64,000 nt of DNA from Motilibacter rhizosphaerae (GTDB lineage: Bacteria; Actinomycetota; Actinomycetes; Motilibacterales; Motilibacteraceae). Positions within the stretch are counted from its first letter, which is position 1, and each line of letters opens with the position of its first letter. This document shows positions 34,019 to 43,017 of this stretch, piece after piece. Below the pieces are notes generated by a model. It saw only the letters and a list, made by a program, of their open reading frames with translations, searched no databases and was not told the DNA's origin. A program made the position numbers and the translations under genes. Where the stretch lies: positions 124,001-188,000 of the forward strand of contig NZ_SGXD01000003.1 in NCBI RefSeq assembly GCF_004216915.1. The letters are read 5' to 3'.

Positions 34019-34437
34019 TGCGCCGCGCGCTCCCACTGCTGCCGCTCGCGCTGCTGATCGCTGCCTGCGGGCCCGACGACGTCACGGTCGACCGCCTCCA
34101 GACGTCGCTGCAGACGAGCTTCGACCGGCTCTACGTGCGCCAGCAGGCGCGGCTCGGCACGGCCGGGCTGTCCGAAGAAGCCGTGTCAGCACGGGCTTCC
34201 TGCGCCAAGCCCGGGTCGGCGTCGCGCTCCGGTGCCGGTGAGTGGACGTGCACGCTGCGCTGGTTCGCCGCCGACGGCTCTCCGCTCGAGGCCGACTACG
34301 ACGTCAGTGCGAAGGCCGGCGGCTGCTGGACGGCGACCGGCCAGCAGGCCGTCGTCGGCGCGCCCGAGCTCTCGGCGCCGGACGGCTCGCGGTTCGTCAA
34401 CCCGGTCTACGGCATCGACGGCTGCTTCGGCACCTGA
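34018..34437 (+). CDS. Small lipoprotein of the ABC transporter operon
   Basis: 139 residues. A short signal peptide ends in the lipobox I-A-A-C, so the mature protein is lipid-anchored. The rest is a small domain with three further cysteines, one in W-T-C-T-L-R-W. No family recognised. It is coupled to the permease gene by TGATG and may be an accessory to the exporter. Confidence 0.75.
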   Translation: MRRALPLLPLALLIAACGPDDVTVDRLQTSLQTSFDRLYVRQQARLGTAGLSEEAVSARASCAKPGSASRSGAGEWTCTLRWFAADGSPLEADYDVSAKAGGCWTATGQQAVVGAPELSAPDGSRFVNPVYGIDGCFGT

Positions 34438-34447
34438 GCGTCCAGAC

Positions 34448-34486
34448 GCACGAACGCCCCCGGGGATCTCCCCGGGGGCGTCGTGC
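34448..34486. terminator. Strong bidirectional hairpin
   Basis: CGCCCCCGGGGA and TCCCCGGGGGCG (34455-34466 and 34469-34480) are flanked by GCACGA/TCGTGC arms, giving a long stem. It lies between the convergent lipoprotein and phosphoesterase genes. Confidence 0.85.
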
Positions 34487-34498
34487 GTCGCTGCGGTG

Positions 34499-37400
34499 CT
34501 ACGAGACGATCCGCTCCGCCTTCGCGTAGAGCGCCGCCTGCTGCTTCGCGTACGCGGGAGCCGACAGCGCCGCCTTGTGCTTCGACAGCGCCAGCGACTG
34601 GAAGTAGACCGAGGTCAGCTTCTGCAGCTGGCCCGTCCCCGTGTCGTAGGTCCCGGTCGGCAGCTTCGACGCCAGCGACCAGACCTTCGCCACCTCAGCC
34701 GGGACGTGCGCCGCAGCCTGGGTCGCGACCGGGCTCCACGGCGTCAGGTCGGGCTTGGTGGTGAAGTAGCCGAGCAGGTCGTTGGCGAGCAGGTCGCCGT
34801 AGCTCATCGCCGGCAGGTCGAGGATCTCCTCGATCGTCTTCGGCACCGAGACCGTGGAGCCGAAGTCGTGGACCACCTGGCCGCGCACGGCGTACGGCGA
34901 GATGACCGTCGTGTAGGTGCGGTGCGCGTTGATGTGGTCCGGCGAGCTCTGCGCGTCGTCCTGCGTGAGGAAGATCGCGGTGTCCTTCCAGATCGGCGAG
35001 TGCGTGAGGTAGTCGATGATCTGGCCCAGGGCGACGTCGTTGTCGGCGACCTCCTGGTTGGGAGTGCACTTCGTCGTCGGGGTCGCGCACCCGCCAGTGT
35101 GGTCACCCGGCAGCCACACGGACGCGAACTGCGGCGCCGTGCCCTTGCTGACGAGCGAGCCGTAGTCGGAGATGAACTCCTTGGCGCGCCGCTGGTCCGA
35201 GATCCGGAGGTTCCAGCCCGGGTAGTTCTCGTCGAGGTGGCCGCCGAGGACCTTCAGCGCCGGCAGCGTCTCGCTGTACGTGCCACCCAGTCCCGCCGTC
35301 GGCGACGTCGTGTCGGCGATCGTGTTGTAGGTCGCGTTGCTGCAGCCGGGCTTCGGGTCGTCGCTGCAGAAGTCGTTGCTCGACCCGTCGTCGTAGCCGC
35401 TGATGCGGATGTTGTCGCCGTAGTCGCGGTAGGACTTCCCGTTGCGCGCCATGGCGTTGTAGATGTAGCCCTGCAGCGGGTAGTCCTCGGGGTCCTCGTT
35501 CTTGATGTTGACGAGGGGCCGCTGGAAGCGCGACAGCAGGGTCTTCTGCTGGTAGTCCGTCGACGTGCCCGCCAGCGCGAACGAGTGACCGGCGTTCGAC
35601 TCCTCCGAGTCGGCGTAGTTGTTGTCGCCGACGTTGAAGGTCTCGGCGAGCGACTTGGCGTTGCGGACGTAGGGGCCGTACTGCGCGTAGTCGGGGTTGC
35701 CGCGGGCGCCGCGGCCGTTGAGGACCGCGTCGTCACCGAAGTAGGTGTCGTAGGACTTGTTCTCCCGCAGGATGAACACCACGTGCTTGAGGTTCTTCTG
35801 CAGCACGCCGAGCTTCGCGGTGTCCGCGGCCTTCTTCACGACGGTGTTCTTCACGACCTGCGCGGTCGAGCGCGGCAGGTTGATGCGCGAGAGGTCGACC
35901 TTCTGCACCGAGCCGTAGAACCAGTTGACGTCGGGGTTCGTGTAGACGCCGGGCGAGACGTAGGTGCCCTGGTAGTGGTACGGCGCGCCCGCACCCTTGG
36001 CGTTGGTGACGTAGAGCTGGGAGCCGTCCGGCGAGACGGTCACCCCGACCGGGTACCAGCCCGTGGGGATCCGGCCGCGGAAGGACGGCGCCGTCGGGTC
36101 CTTGAGGTCGTAGACCGCGATGCTGTTGAGCCCGGCCTCGGCGGCGTAGAGCGTCTTCTGGTCCGGGCTGACCGCGAGGGCGTTCGGGGTGAGGCCGAAG
36201 GTGGTCGGGCCGGTGCCCTCCCCGCCCTGCACGGCACCCGGCAGCGTCGGCACCGGGAGCAGCACGCGGCGCAGCAGCTTCTCGCTCGTCGGGTCGACGA
36301 CCGCGATCGCGTCCTCGTTGGCGTCGGCGACGTAGACCGCCTGCTTGCCGCGCTTGGCGGCGTACGCCAGGGCGGAGGGGTGCGTGCCGCCGACGACGTT
36401 GATCCCGTCGATCGGGCGGGCGAGGCTCACCGAGGTCTTCGCCGTCAGGCCGCTGGCGAGGTCGAGCACCGACAGGCTGGAGGACTTCGCCGGGTCGGTG
36501 TCCGGGTTGGCGAAGCGGTTGGTCGTCCCGCCGCCGATCTTGGTGGTGAACGCGTGCGTCGCGACGCCGGTCTTCGGGTCGACCGTGCCCTGGCCGTCGG
36601 CGAAGGTGCGCGTGGTCACGCCCCAGTTGCTGACGAACAGCTTGTCCTTGACCTGCAGCGCGGCGTACGGGAAGTAGCCGACGGGCACCGGCGTGCCGGG
36701 CGTGAACGTCCGCAGGTCGACCGGGGTGACGCTGTTGCCGTTGTTGTTGACGACGTAGAGCGTCTGCTTGTCGGCCGACAGCGTCAGCCAGCCGGGAGCC
36801 GCCATGCCGTACGTCGCCTGCGTCGTGTCCGTCGGCACCGGCAGCGGGATCTGCTGCGGCGCGGCGGCGATCGTCCCGTCCGCGCCCACCGAGTAGACGT
36901 AGACGACGTCGGCGACGCCGCCGCTCGCGAAGACGCGGTAGCCGGGCGTGCCGTCGGGGTTGGCCTGCACGGCCACCCCGAGGAAGAGCCCGTTGCTGGC
37001 GTCGGAGTCGACGCGCCCGTTGGAGGTGGACCCGGGGTGCGGGTAGTTCGTCTTCGGCGGCGTCACCGACGCGACGACCGTCATCGTCGTCGTGTCGACG
37101 ATGCTCAGCGCGTACGACGACAGGGCCGCGCCCGACCCGCGCTTGCGGTCCGCCGGGTCGATGATGGTGCCGACCTTCGGCGGGGTGTTCCGCTCGTCGG
37201 AGTTGCTCGTGACGAGGAAGTGCCCGTCCGGCGTCAGCACGGAGTTGAGCGGGTTCTGCCCGACCTGGATGCTGCGGCCGGCCGGGGTGATGCGACGGCC
37301 GTTGGGCAGCGTCGCCGAGAACAGGTTGGGCCCGTCCGGGCCGGGGACGCTGCGCGCCGGCGACCCGAGGGCGGCGAGCTGGGCACCGTGCAGCGGCGCG

Positions 37401-37504
37401 GGCCCGGTGCCGGCGGACGCGCCGCCCGGCAGCAGGCTCGGCGCGAGGGCGAGGCCCGGGAGGGCCAGCGCCGCGCTGAGCGGGAGGAGACGACGGACAC
37501 GCAT
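34499..37504 (-). CDS. Secreted beta-propeller/phosphoesterase protein
   Basis: 1001 residues. A signal peptide ends A-S-A. The N-terminal half is a YVTN/NHL-type beta-propeller with repeated L-x-x-S-x-D-x-x-x-L-Y-V (for example P-D-Q-K-T-L-Y-A and P-D-G-S-Q-L-Y-V). The C-terminal half is a phosphoesterase-family (PF04185) domain with the F-I-L-R-E-N-K-S-Y-D-T-Y-F-G-D metal-site motif and a late H-I-N-A-H-R-T-Y segment. Phospholipase C and acid-phosphatase activities are known in this superfamily; the substrate is unknown. Length and domain order match the family. It is probably secreted. Confidence 0.88.
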   Translation of the reverse strand: MRVRRLLPLSAALALPGLALAPSLLPGGASAGTGPAPLHGAQLAALGSPARSVPGPDGPNLFSATLPNGRRITPAGRSIQVGQNPLNSVLTPDGHFLVTSNSDERNTPPKVGTIIDPADRKRGSGAALSSYALSIVDTTTMTVVASVTPPKTNYPHPGSTSNGRVDSDASNGLFLGVAVQANPDGTPGYRVFASGGVADVVYVYSVGADGTIAAAPQQIPLPVPTDTTQATYGMAAPGWLTLSADKQTLYVVNNNGNSVTPVDLRTFTPGTPVPVGYFPYAALQVKDKLFVSNWGVTTRTFADGQGTVDPKTGVATHAFTTKIGGGTTNRFANPDTDPAKSSSLSVLDLASGLTAKTSVSLARPIDGINVVGGTHPSALAYAAKRGKQAVYVADANEDAIAVVDPTSEKLLRRVLLPVPTLPGAVQGGEGTGPTTFGLTPNALAVSPDQKTLYAAEAGLNSIAVYDLKDPTAPSFRGRIPTGWYPVGVTVSPDGSQLYVTNAKGAGAPYHYQGTYVSPGVYTNPDVNWFYGSVQKVDLSRINLPRSTAQVVKNTVVKKAADTAKLGVLQKNLKHVVFILRENKSYDTYFGDDAVLNGRGARGNPDYAQYGPYVRNAKSLAETFNVGDNNYADSEESNAGHSFALAGTSTDYQQKTLLSRFQRPLVNIKNEDPEDYPLQGYIYNAMARNGKSYRDYGDNIRISGYDDGSSNDFCSDDPKPGCSNATYNTIADTTSPTAGLGGTYSETLPALKVLGGHLDENYPGWNLRISDQRRAKEFISDYGSLVSKGTAPQFASVWLPGDHTGGCATPTTKCTPNQEVADNDVALGQIIDYLTHSPIWKDTAIFLTQDDAQSSPDHINAHRTYTTVISPYAVRGQVVHDFGSTVSVPKTIEEILDLPAMSYGDLLANDLLGYFTTKPDLTPWSPVATQAAAHVPAEVAKVWSLASKLPTGTYDTGTGQLQKLTSVYFQSLALSKHKAALSAPAYAKQQAALYAKAERIVS

Positions 37505-37645
37505 GCAGTCCTCCTGGACCTGAGCACCGGCTGTCCGGGTGCTGTGCGCCCGGCGAGCCGAACGCTACGCCCGCCCGAAGAGTTCCGGAAAGGGGGGTTC
37601 GACCTGCACGTTCCTCGCTGCCGTGCCCGCCCCCGGGGACGGCGA

Positions 37646-37676
37646 GAGGGGCGGGGTGCTCGGCACCCCGCCCCTC
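37646..37676 (-). terminator. hflX terminator hairpin
   Basis: GAGGGGCGGGGTGC, a three-base loop and GCACCCCGCCCCTC form a perfect 14-bp stem beginning 18 bases beyond the hflX stop. Confidence 0.85.
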
Positions 37677-37693
37677 CGACCTGCTCCTGCTGG

Positions 37694-39187
37694 CTACACC
37701 GCGCTGGGCGCGTACGCCGCCAGCTCGCCTGCCAGCGCCTCGCTCACGCGGGCGACCAGGCGCGTGCCCTCACCGAGGTGCTCCTCGCGCAGCACCTCGC
37801 CGCGCTCGTGGACCCGCGCGACCAGGGCGCCCGCGGCGTACGGCAGCACGACGTCCACCGTCACCTCGGGCCGCGGCAGCGCCTCCTCCACCGCGCGCTT
37901 GAGCTCGGCGATGCCCTCGCCGGTCTTCGCGGAGACGATGACGACGTCGCGCTCGTTGCGCCGCAGCCGGTCGAGCACCGCCGGGTCGGCCGCGTCGGCC
38001 TTGTTGACCACGACGAGCTCGCGGACGTGCCGCGCGTCGATCTCGCCGAGCACCTCGCGGACCGCGGCCAGCTGCAGCTCCGGGGAGGAGTGCGAGCCGT
38101 CGACGACATGGAGGATGAGGTCGGAGTCGCGGACCTCCTCCAGCGTCGAGCGGAACGCCTCGACCAGCTGGTGCGGAAGGTGGCGCACGAACCCGACGGT
38201 GTCGGTGATGGTGTACGCCCGCCCCTCCGGCGTCTCCGCCCGGCGCACGGTCGGGTCGAGGGTCGCGAACAGCGCGTCCTCGACGAGCACGCCGGCACCG
38301 GTCAGCCGGTTGAGCAGCGAGGACTTGCCCGCGTTGGTGTAGCCCGCGATCGCGACCGACGGGACGCCGCCACGACGACGGGACGCCCGCTGGGTCTCGC
38401 GCGCCGTACCCATCTCGCGGATCTCGCGGCGCAGCTTCGCCATGCTGTGGCGGATGCGGCGGCGGTCGGTCTCGATCTTCGTCTCACCGGGGCCGCGGGT
38501 GCCGATGCCCCCACCGCCGGCCACGCGACCACCGGCTTGCCGGGACATCGACTCACCCCAGCCGCGCAGGCGCGGCAGCATGTACTGCATCTGCGCGAGC
38601 GCGACCTGCGCCTTGCCCTCACGGGACTTCGCGTGCTGGGCGAAGATGTCGAGGATCAGCGCGGTGCGGTCGATGACCTTGACCTTGACCGCCTTCTCCA
38701 GCGCGATGAGCTGGCCAGGGGTCAGCTCGCCGTCGCAGATGACGGTGTCGGCGCCGGTCGCGATGACGACCTCGCGGAGCTCCTTGGCCTTGCCCGAGCC
38801 GATGAAGGTGCCGGCGTCGGGCTTGTCGCGGCGCTGGATCAGCGCGTCGAGGACCTCGGAGCCGGCGGTCTCGGCGAGCGCGGCCAGCTCGGCCATGCTC
38901 GTCTCCGCGTCCTCCGCGGTGCCCTCGGTCCACACGCCGACGAGGACCACGCGCTCGAGGCGCAGCTGGCGGTACTCGACCTCGGTGACGTCCTGGAGCT
39001 CGGTCGACAGCCCGACGACGCGGCGCAGGGCCTGGCGGTCGGAGCGGTCGAGCTCGCCGGTCTCGGGGTCGTCATCCAGCCCGGTGTCGTCGAGCCCGGT
39101 GTCGTCGAGGTGGATGTCGGTGGTGTCCTCGAGCTCGTCGTCGAGGGCGTACGTCTCGGCCGTGGCGGCCGTCATGGGGTTCGTCAT
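37694..39187 (-). CDS. hflX: GTPase HflX
   Basis: 497 residues. The N-terminal ~50 residues are acidic and include a D-D-T-G-L tandem. The HflX domain has G-S-G-K-A-K-E-L and the glycine-rich G-G-G-G-I-G-T-R-G-P-G-E-T-K-I-E; the G domain has G1 G-Y-T-N-A-G-K-S-S, G2/G3 D-T-V-G-F-V-R and G4 N-K-A-D. HflX binds the 50S subunit and rescues or splits stalled ribosomes, especially after heat or antibiotic stress. It follows dapF by 66 bases in the conserved actinobacterial order and ends at a strong terminator. Confidence 0.96.
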   Translation of the reverse strand: MTNPMTAATAETYALDDELEDTTDIHLDDTGLDDTGLDDDPETGELDRSDRQALRRVVGLSTELQDVTEVEYRQLRLERVVLVGVWTEGTAEDAETSMAELAALAETAGSEVLDALIQRRDKPDAGTFIGSGKAKELREVVIATGADTVICDGELTPGQLIALEKAVKVKVIDRTALILDIFAQHAKSREGKAQVALAQMQYMLPRLRGWGESMSRQAGGRVAGGGGIGTRGPGETKIETDRRRIRHSMAKLRREIREMGTARETQRASRRRGGVPSVAIAGYTNAGKSSLLNRLTGAGVLVEDALFATLDPTVRRAETPEGRAYTITDTVGFVRHLPHQLVEAFRSTLEEVRDSDLILHVVDGSHSSPELQLAAVREVLGEIDARHVRELVVVNKADAADPAVLDRLRRNERDVVIVSAKTGEGIAELKRAVEEALPRPEVTVDVVLPYAAGALVARVHERGEVLREEHLGEGTRLVARVSEALAGELAAYAPSAV

Positions 39188-39253
39188 ACGTCGGGGTCAA
39201 CGCTCCGGGGTCGGCGATGCTTCCCACGAGGGTGGCACGCCGACCCCGTCGCG

Positions 39254-40108
39254 TCACGCGGGAATCCGCCAGCGGGTCAGCGCGGAGGGGTCTACCTCGA
39301 GCGTGGCTACGAGCACGGCCGGCCCGGTCAGCTCGAGGGTGCCGTCCGGCAGCAGCGCCACCGAGCAGGTCCCGCCCGGCACCTCGACCTGCCACGTGCT
39401 GGTCCCGGGGTGGCTGCGCGCCGCGACGACCGCCGCCGCGCAGATGCCCGTGCCGCAGGAGCGGGTCTCCCCCACCCCGCGCTCGTGGACCCGCATGCGC
39501 AGCAGGCCCGGCGCGACGACCTGCACGAACTCGACGTTGACGCCCTCGGGGTACGCCGTGGCCGGCTCCACGAGCGGCACGTCCACGAGCGTGCCGACCG
39601 CGTCCGGGTCGTCGACGAGCGCGACCGCGTGCGGGTTCGGCAGGTGCACGCCGCTCGCCGTCCACTGCCCGGCCCCGGTCGTCACCGTGACGCGCTCCGG
39701 CCCCGGTCCCGGCACGCCCATGCCGACCGTGATGGCGCCGTCGTCCTCGAAGCGCACGGCCTTCAGGCCGCCGCGCGTCGCCACCGACAGCGGCAGGTCG
39801 GGCTCGACGAGCCCCTGCGCGGCGAGGAACCGGGCGAAGACCCGCACCCCGTTGCCGCACATCTCCGCGATGCTGCCGTCGGCGTTGCGGTAGTCCATGA
39901 ACCACGTCGCCTCGTCGTACGCCGCCCCCTCGGGCAGCGCGCCGCTGCGCACCGCCCTGATGAGCCCGTCCGCGCCGATCCCCGCCCGGCGGTCGCAGAG
40001 CGCGGCGACGAGGTCGGGGCCGATGTCGAGCAGCCCGTCGGGGTCGGCGACCAGGAGGAAGTCGTTCTCCGTGCCGTGGCCCTTGGTCAGCTGCAGCAAG
40101 CCGCTCAT
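39254..40108 (-). CDS. dapF: Diaminopimelate epimerase
   Basis: 284 residues. It converts LL- to meso-diaminopimelate for lysine and peptidoglycan synthesis with two catalytic cysteines: A-E-M-C-G-N-G-V-R near 82-90 and G-E-T-R-S-C-G-T-G near 211-219. Both are present and the length fits. The opening K-G-H-G-T-E-N-D-F is canonical. It belongs to the miaA-dapF-hflX succession conserved in actinobacteria, although here a GGT-like gene sits between it and miaA. Confidence 0.96.
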   Translation of the reverse strand: MSGLLQLTKGHGTENDFLLVADPDGLLDIGPDLVAALCDRRAGIGADGLIRAVRSGALPEGAAYDEATWFMDYRNADGSIAEMCGNGVRVFARFLAAQGLVEPDLPLSVATRGGLKAVRFEDDGAITVGMGVPGPGPERVTVTTGAGQWTASGVHLPNPHAVALVDDPDAVGTLVDVPLVEPATAYPEGVNVEFVQVVAPGLLRMRVHERGVGETRSCGTGICAAAVVAARSHPGTSTWQVEVPGGTCSVALLPDGTLELTGPAVLVATLEVDPSALTRWRIPA

Positions 40109-40144
40109 GGCTCCAGTGTGCCCGGACCGGTCACCCGGTCGTCC

Positions 40145-41152
40145 TCACTCCGCGTGCACGACCGCGGCACTGCCCCCGCCGCGGGGGTCACCGACGGCCT
40201 CGACCCGCCCGTCGCGGACGTACTCGACGGCGACGAGCGGCGCGGCCTGGGCGCGTACGGCGTCGCGGAGACCGCTGCCGTCGCTCGTCCGCGCCTGCAG
40301 CACGTCGCGCACCGCCGCCCGGCTGTCGGCTGTCGCCGGCCTCCGCGCGCTTCCCGGGGCGACCGCGAGCAGCGGGTCCAGCTGGCCGCCCGCGCCGGGC
40401 GCGAGCAGCACGGTGGGCAGGGCGTCCCCGCAGAGCGCCGGCAGGTCCGCGCCCCGCGCGACGCCGGTCGTCCGGTCCACAGCGCCGCTCCCGCCGACGC
40501 GGCCCATCGAGCTGACGACGGCGGTGAGGCTGCCCCAGCGGTCGGCGACGACGACCGTGGCGTACGCGTCGCCCGCGACGTGCGCGGCTCGTGCCCCGAC
40601 GGCGCCGCCCGCCACGTCGAGGTCGCCGAGGCGCTCGGTCGGCAGCGACTGGGGGGCGACAGCCGACGAGGTACGCGACAGATGGGCCGTCGCGCTCGCC
40701 AGGGCACGGCGCAGCGGGGCCGCGGCGAGGTGCTCCGCCGCGCCGTAGACGTCGAGGTCCTCCTCCTTCGCGCCCCACGCGGCCTCGGCAGCGCGCCAGG
40801 CGTCCGGCGCGGAGAGCGGGGCGCAGCCGTCGACCGCTGCGGCACCGGAGGCGTCGACGTGGACGACCACCGACCCGCCTCCCAGGCCCGCGACCCTCGG
40901 CTGGCGGACCGCGAGGACAGCGGCCGCTCCGACCGCCGCGTCGGTCGAGGTACCGCCGGAGGCGAGGATGTCGTGGGCCGCCCGCGTCGCCTCGTCGTCC
41001 TGGCTGGCGACCCCGCCCCCGAAGCCCGCCGCGCTCGCCGCGCTGCCGGGCTCGGCCACCGACGCGCCGAGCGGCGGGGGGACGACGAGGAGCCCGAGGC
41101 AGATCGCGCCGAGCAATCCCATGTGGGGAGAAACCCGACATCTCGCTCGCAT
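40145..41152 (-). CDS. Exported gamma-glutamyltransferase-like protein lacking the catalytic threonine
   Basis: 335 residues. A signal peptide runs to about residue 35. The body resembles the gamma-glutamyltransferase fold: A-A-H-D-I-L-A-S-G-G-T-S-T-D-A-A-V-G, then A-G-L-G-G-G-S-V-V-V, and a later D-A-Y-A-T-V-V-V-A-D strand where true enzymes read T-T-H-x-S-V-V-D. The nucleophilic threonine and its histidine are therefore missing, and the protein is much shorter than active homologues. It is probably a non-catalytic relative. ATG 41152 is used; ATG 11 residues in gives a cleaner signal peptide. It separates miaA from dapF. Confidence 0.65.
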   Translation of the reverse strand: MRARCRVSPHMGLLGAICLGLLVVPPPLGASVAEPGSAASAAGFGGGVASQDDEATRAAHDILASGGTSTDAAVGAAAVLAVRQPRVAGLGGGSVVVHVDASGAAAVDGCAPLSAPDAWRAAEAAWGAKEEDLDVYGAAEHLAAAPLRRALASATAHLSRTSSAVAPQSLPTERLGDLDVAGGAVGARAAHVAGDAYATVVVADRWGSLTAVVSSMGRVGGSGAVDRTTGVARGADLPALCGDALPTVLLAPGAGGQLDPLLAVAPGSARRPATADSRAAVRDVLQARTSDGSGLRDAVRAQAAPLVAVEYVRDGRVEAVGDPRGGGSAAVVHAE

Positions 41153-41217
41153 GACGAGGCTGTACCCGCCCGCGGCGATCGACTCACGCTCGTGTTACGG
41201 GCGTGTTGCACAGGTGA

Positions 41218-42129
41218 TCAACGCGACGTGCTGGGTGACGCGGCGAGCTCGGCGACAAGGGCGTCGAGACCGGCCGCGTCGCCCCCGTCGACCCACCGCA
41301 CGCGCGGGTCCCGCCCGAACCACGACTCCTGGCGGCGGGCGAAGCGCCGCGTCGCCCGCACCGTCTCCTCGCGCGCGGCGTCGAGCGTCGTCGCACCCTC
41401 GAGCGCGCGCAGCACCTGCGCGTAGCCGAGCGCCCGGCTCGCGGTCGGCCCCTCCGCCAGGCCCTCCCCGACGAGCCGCTCGACCTCGTCGACGAGCCCG
41501 CGCTCCCACATCCGGTCCACGCGGGCGGCGATCCGCTCGTCGAGGACGCTCCGCTCACGGCGCACCCCGAGCTGGACGGTCGGGCGCAGGTAGCGCGGCT
41601 CCGGCAGCTGCGCGCGGAACGAGCCGGTCAGCTCCACGACCTCCAGCGCGCGGACCAGTCGGCGCCCGTTGCTCGGCAGGATCGCCGCCGCCGCAGCGGG
41701 GTCCCTCGTCGCGAGCCGCGCGTGCAGGGCGGCTGGACCGACCTCGGCGAGCTCGGCCTCCAGCGCCCGGCGCACCTCAGGGTCCGTGCCGGGCAGCTCG
41801 AGGTCGTCGAGGACCGCGCGCACGTAGAGCCCCGAGCCCCCGACGAGGACAGGGGTACGGCCGCGGGCCTCGATCTCGGCGACCGCCGCACGGGCGGCCG
41901 TCCGGTAGCGGGCGACGTCCGCCGGCTCGGTGACCGGCCACAGGTCGAGCACGTGGTGCGGGACGCCCTGCCGCTCCTCCTCGCTCGCCTTGGCCGTGCC
42001 GATGTCCATGCCGCGGTAGAGCTGCATCGAGTCGGCGTTGACGACCTCGCCGCCGAGCGCGAGCGCCAGCCGGACGCCGAGCTCGGTCTTGCCGGTGGCC
42101 GTCGCCCCGACGACGGCGACCAGGGTCAC
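41218..42129 (-). CDS. miaA: tRNA dimethylallyltransferase
   Basis: 303 residues from GTG 42129. It adds dimethylallyl to A37 of tRNAs reading U-starting codons, the step before MiaB. P-loop G-A-T-A-T-G-K-T near 8-15, D-S-M-Q-L-Y-R-G-M-D-I-G-T-A-K and G-G-S-G-L-Y-V-R-A are conserved. Its start overlaps the preceding gene's stop (GTGA). Confidence 0.96.
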   Translation of the reverse strand: MTLVAVVGATATGKTELGVRLALALGGEVVNADSMQLYRGMDIGTAKASEEERQGVPHHVLDLWPVTEPADVARYRTAARAAVAEIEARGRTPVLVGGSGLYVRAVLDDLELPGTDPEVRRALEAELAEVGPAALHARLATRDPAAAAAILPSNGRRLVRALEVVELTGSFRAQLPEPRYLRPTVQLGVRRERSVLDERIAARVDRMWERGLVDEVERLVGEGLAEGPTASRALGYAQVLRALEGATTLDAAREETVRATRRFARRQESWFGRDPRVRWVDGGDAAGLDALVAELAASPSTSR

Positions 42130-42824
42130 GCCGGGGTCCAGCTCGCCACCGCGTACGCCACGCCCCAGGGCGCGCACGAGCAGCGCAGCTCGCCGCTCCA
42201 CGACCGGCCGGCGGCGGCACCGGCGAGCACCTGCCAGGGCGCCCGCCCGTCGACGGCCAGCTCCACGGCGAGCGCCGGGTCGAGGGCGGCGAGGGCCGCC
42301 GGGTCGCCGGCAGCGAGCGCCTCCTCGACAGCGGTGTCCCACGGCACGGCCCGCTCGTCCGGCCAGCGCGGGGAGCCGGGGCCCCGCCGGGCGCTGCCGT
42401 CGCCGACGCAGAGCAGCGCGGTACGGCCGCTCCCGTCCGCCAGGGCCTGCCCGAGCGCGAGGCACGTCGCCGTGGGCTCGTCCGTCGCGACGCCGAGGTG
42501 CTCGACCGGTCCGGTCCAGCCGGCGCGGCCGAGCAGCCAAGCGCCGAGCGCACTCCCGAGCGGGAACCGCCCCGGGCCCTCGCCGCCACCCAGCCGCAGG
42601 TCCAGCCCGTACGCCGCGAGGTCGGCCCGCTCGTCGGCCTCCCGCGGTCCGGTCGAGGGGGCCGTGGCGACGACCACGACGTGGTCGGGGGCGTGGGCCA
42701 CCAGAGCGGCGACGGCCGCGTCGCAGGCGGCACGGAGCTCGTCGAGCTCGCCCGCGGCGCCGGAGGCGAGCTCGGGGACGAGGGCAGGCGGCGAGGGGAC
42801 GACCGCTGCGGCCACGAGCGCCAC
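42126..42824 (-). CDS. Class III extradiol dioxygenase-like protein
   Basis: 232 residues, with the V-P-S-P-P-A-L-V-P-E-L opening and D-H-V-V-V-V-A strand of the LigB/MEMO-like fold often encoded between miaB and miaA in actinobacteria. The fold's usual metal-binding histidine near the start (P-H-P) is replaced by P-S-P-P, so catalytic activity is doubtful. GTG 42824 begins one base after the stop of the small upstream frame, suggesting translational coupling. Confidence 0.7.
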   Translation of the reverse strand: MALVAAAVVPSPPALVPELASGAAGELDELRAACDAAVAALVAHAPDHVVVVATAPSTGPREADERADLAAYGLDLRLGGGEGPGRFPLGSALGAWLLGRAGWTGPVEHLGVATDEPTATCLALGQALADGSGRTALLCVGDGSARRGPGSPRWPDERAVPWDTAVEEALAAGDPAALAALDPALAVELAVDGRAPWQVLAGAAAGRSWSGELRCSCAPWGVAYAVASWTPA

Positions 42825-42825
42825 G

Positions 42826-43002
42826 TCAGACCACCACGCCGTCGAGCACGTCGGCGCCCGCGGTCAGCGAGCGGGACGGCATCTCGGTGAGCACGCCGGG
42901 CAGCCTCCCAGGGACCACGCCAGGGACCACGCCAGGGACCACGCCAGGGATCACGCCGGGGATCACGTCGGGCACCGCGTCAGGCATCGCGTGGGAGGGC
43001 AC
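42826..43002 (-). CDS. Small repeat-containing protein between miaB and the dioxygenase-like gene
   Basis: 58 residues from GTG 43002, with GGAG about eight bases upstream, starting 15 bases after the miaB stop and ending one base before the next GTG. The middle is a run of V-x-P-G units made by the 12-bp repeat; the end reads L-T-A-G-A-D-V-L-D-G-V-V-V. Tight packing argues for translation, but no family is recognised and the repeat could be drift. Confidence 0.4.
   Translation of the reverse strand: MPSHAMPDAVPDVIPGVIPGVVPGVVPGVVPGRLPGVLTEMPSRSLTAGADVLDGVVV
42911..42970. repeat. 12-bp tandem repeat, five copies
   Basis: Three identical copies of GGGACCACGCCA (42911-42946) are followed by two diverged copies, GGGATCACGCCG and GGGATCACGTCG. 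The unit is a multiple of three and keeps the overlapping small frame open as a V-V-P-G run. Confidence 0.9.
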
Positions 43003-43017
43003 GGCGGGCGCTCCGCC

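Noticed and set aside
34232-41425. A ~2400-codon plus-strand open frame
   Set aside because: It is antisense to the phosphoesterase, hflX, dapF and GGT-like genes; its product is Arg/Val/Asp low-complexity, an artefact of high-GC codon use.
42911-42970. CRISPR-like repeats
   Set aside because: Twelve-base units are contiguous without spacers; it is a simple tandem repeat, as are those at 46779 and 48942.
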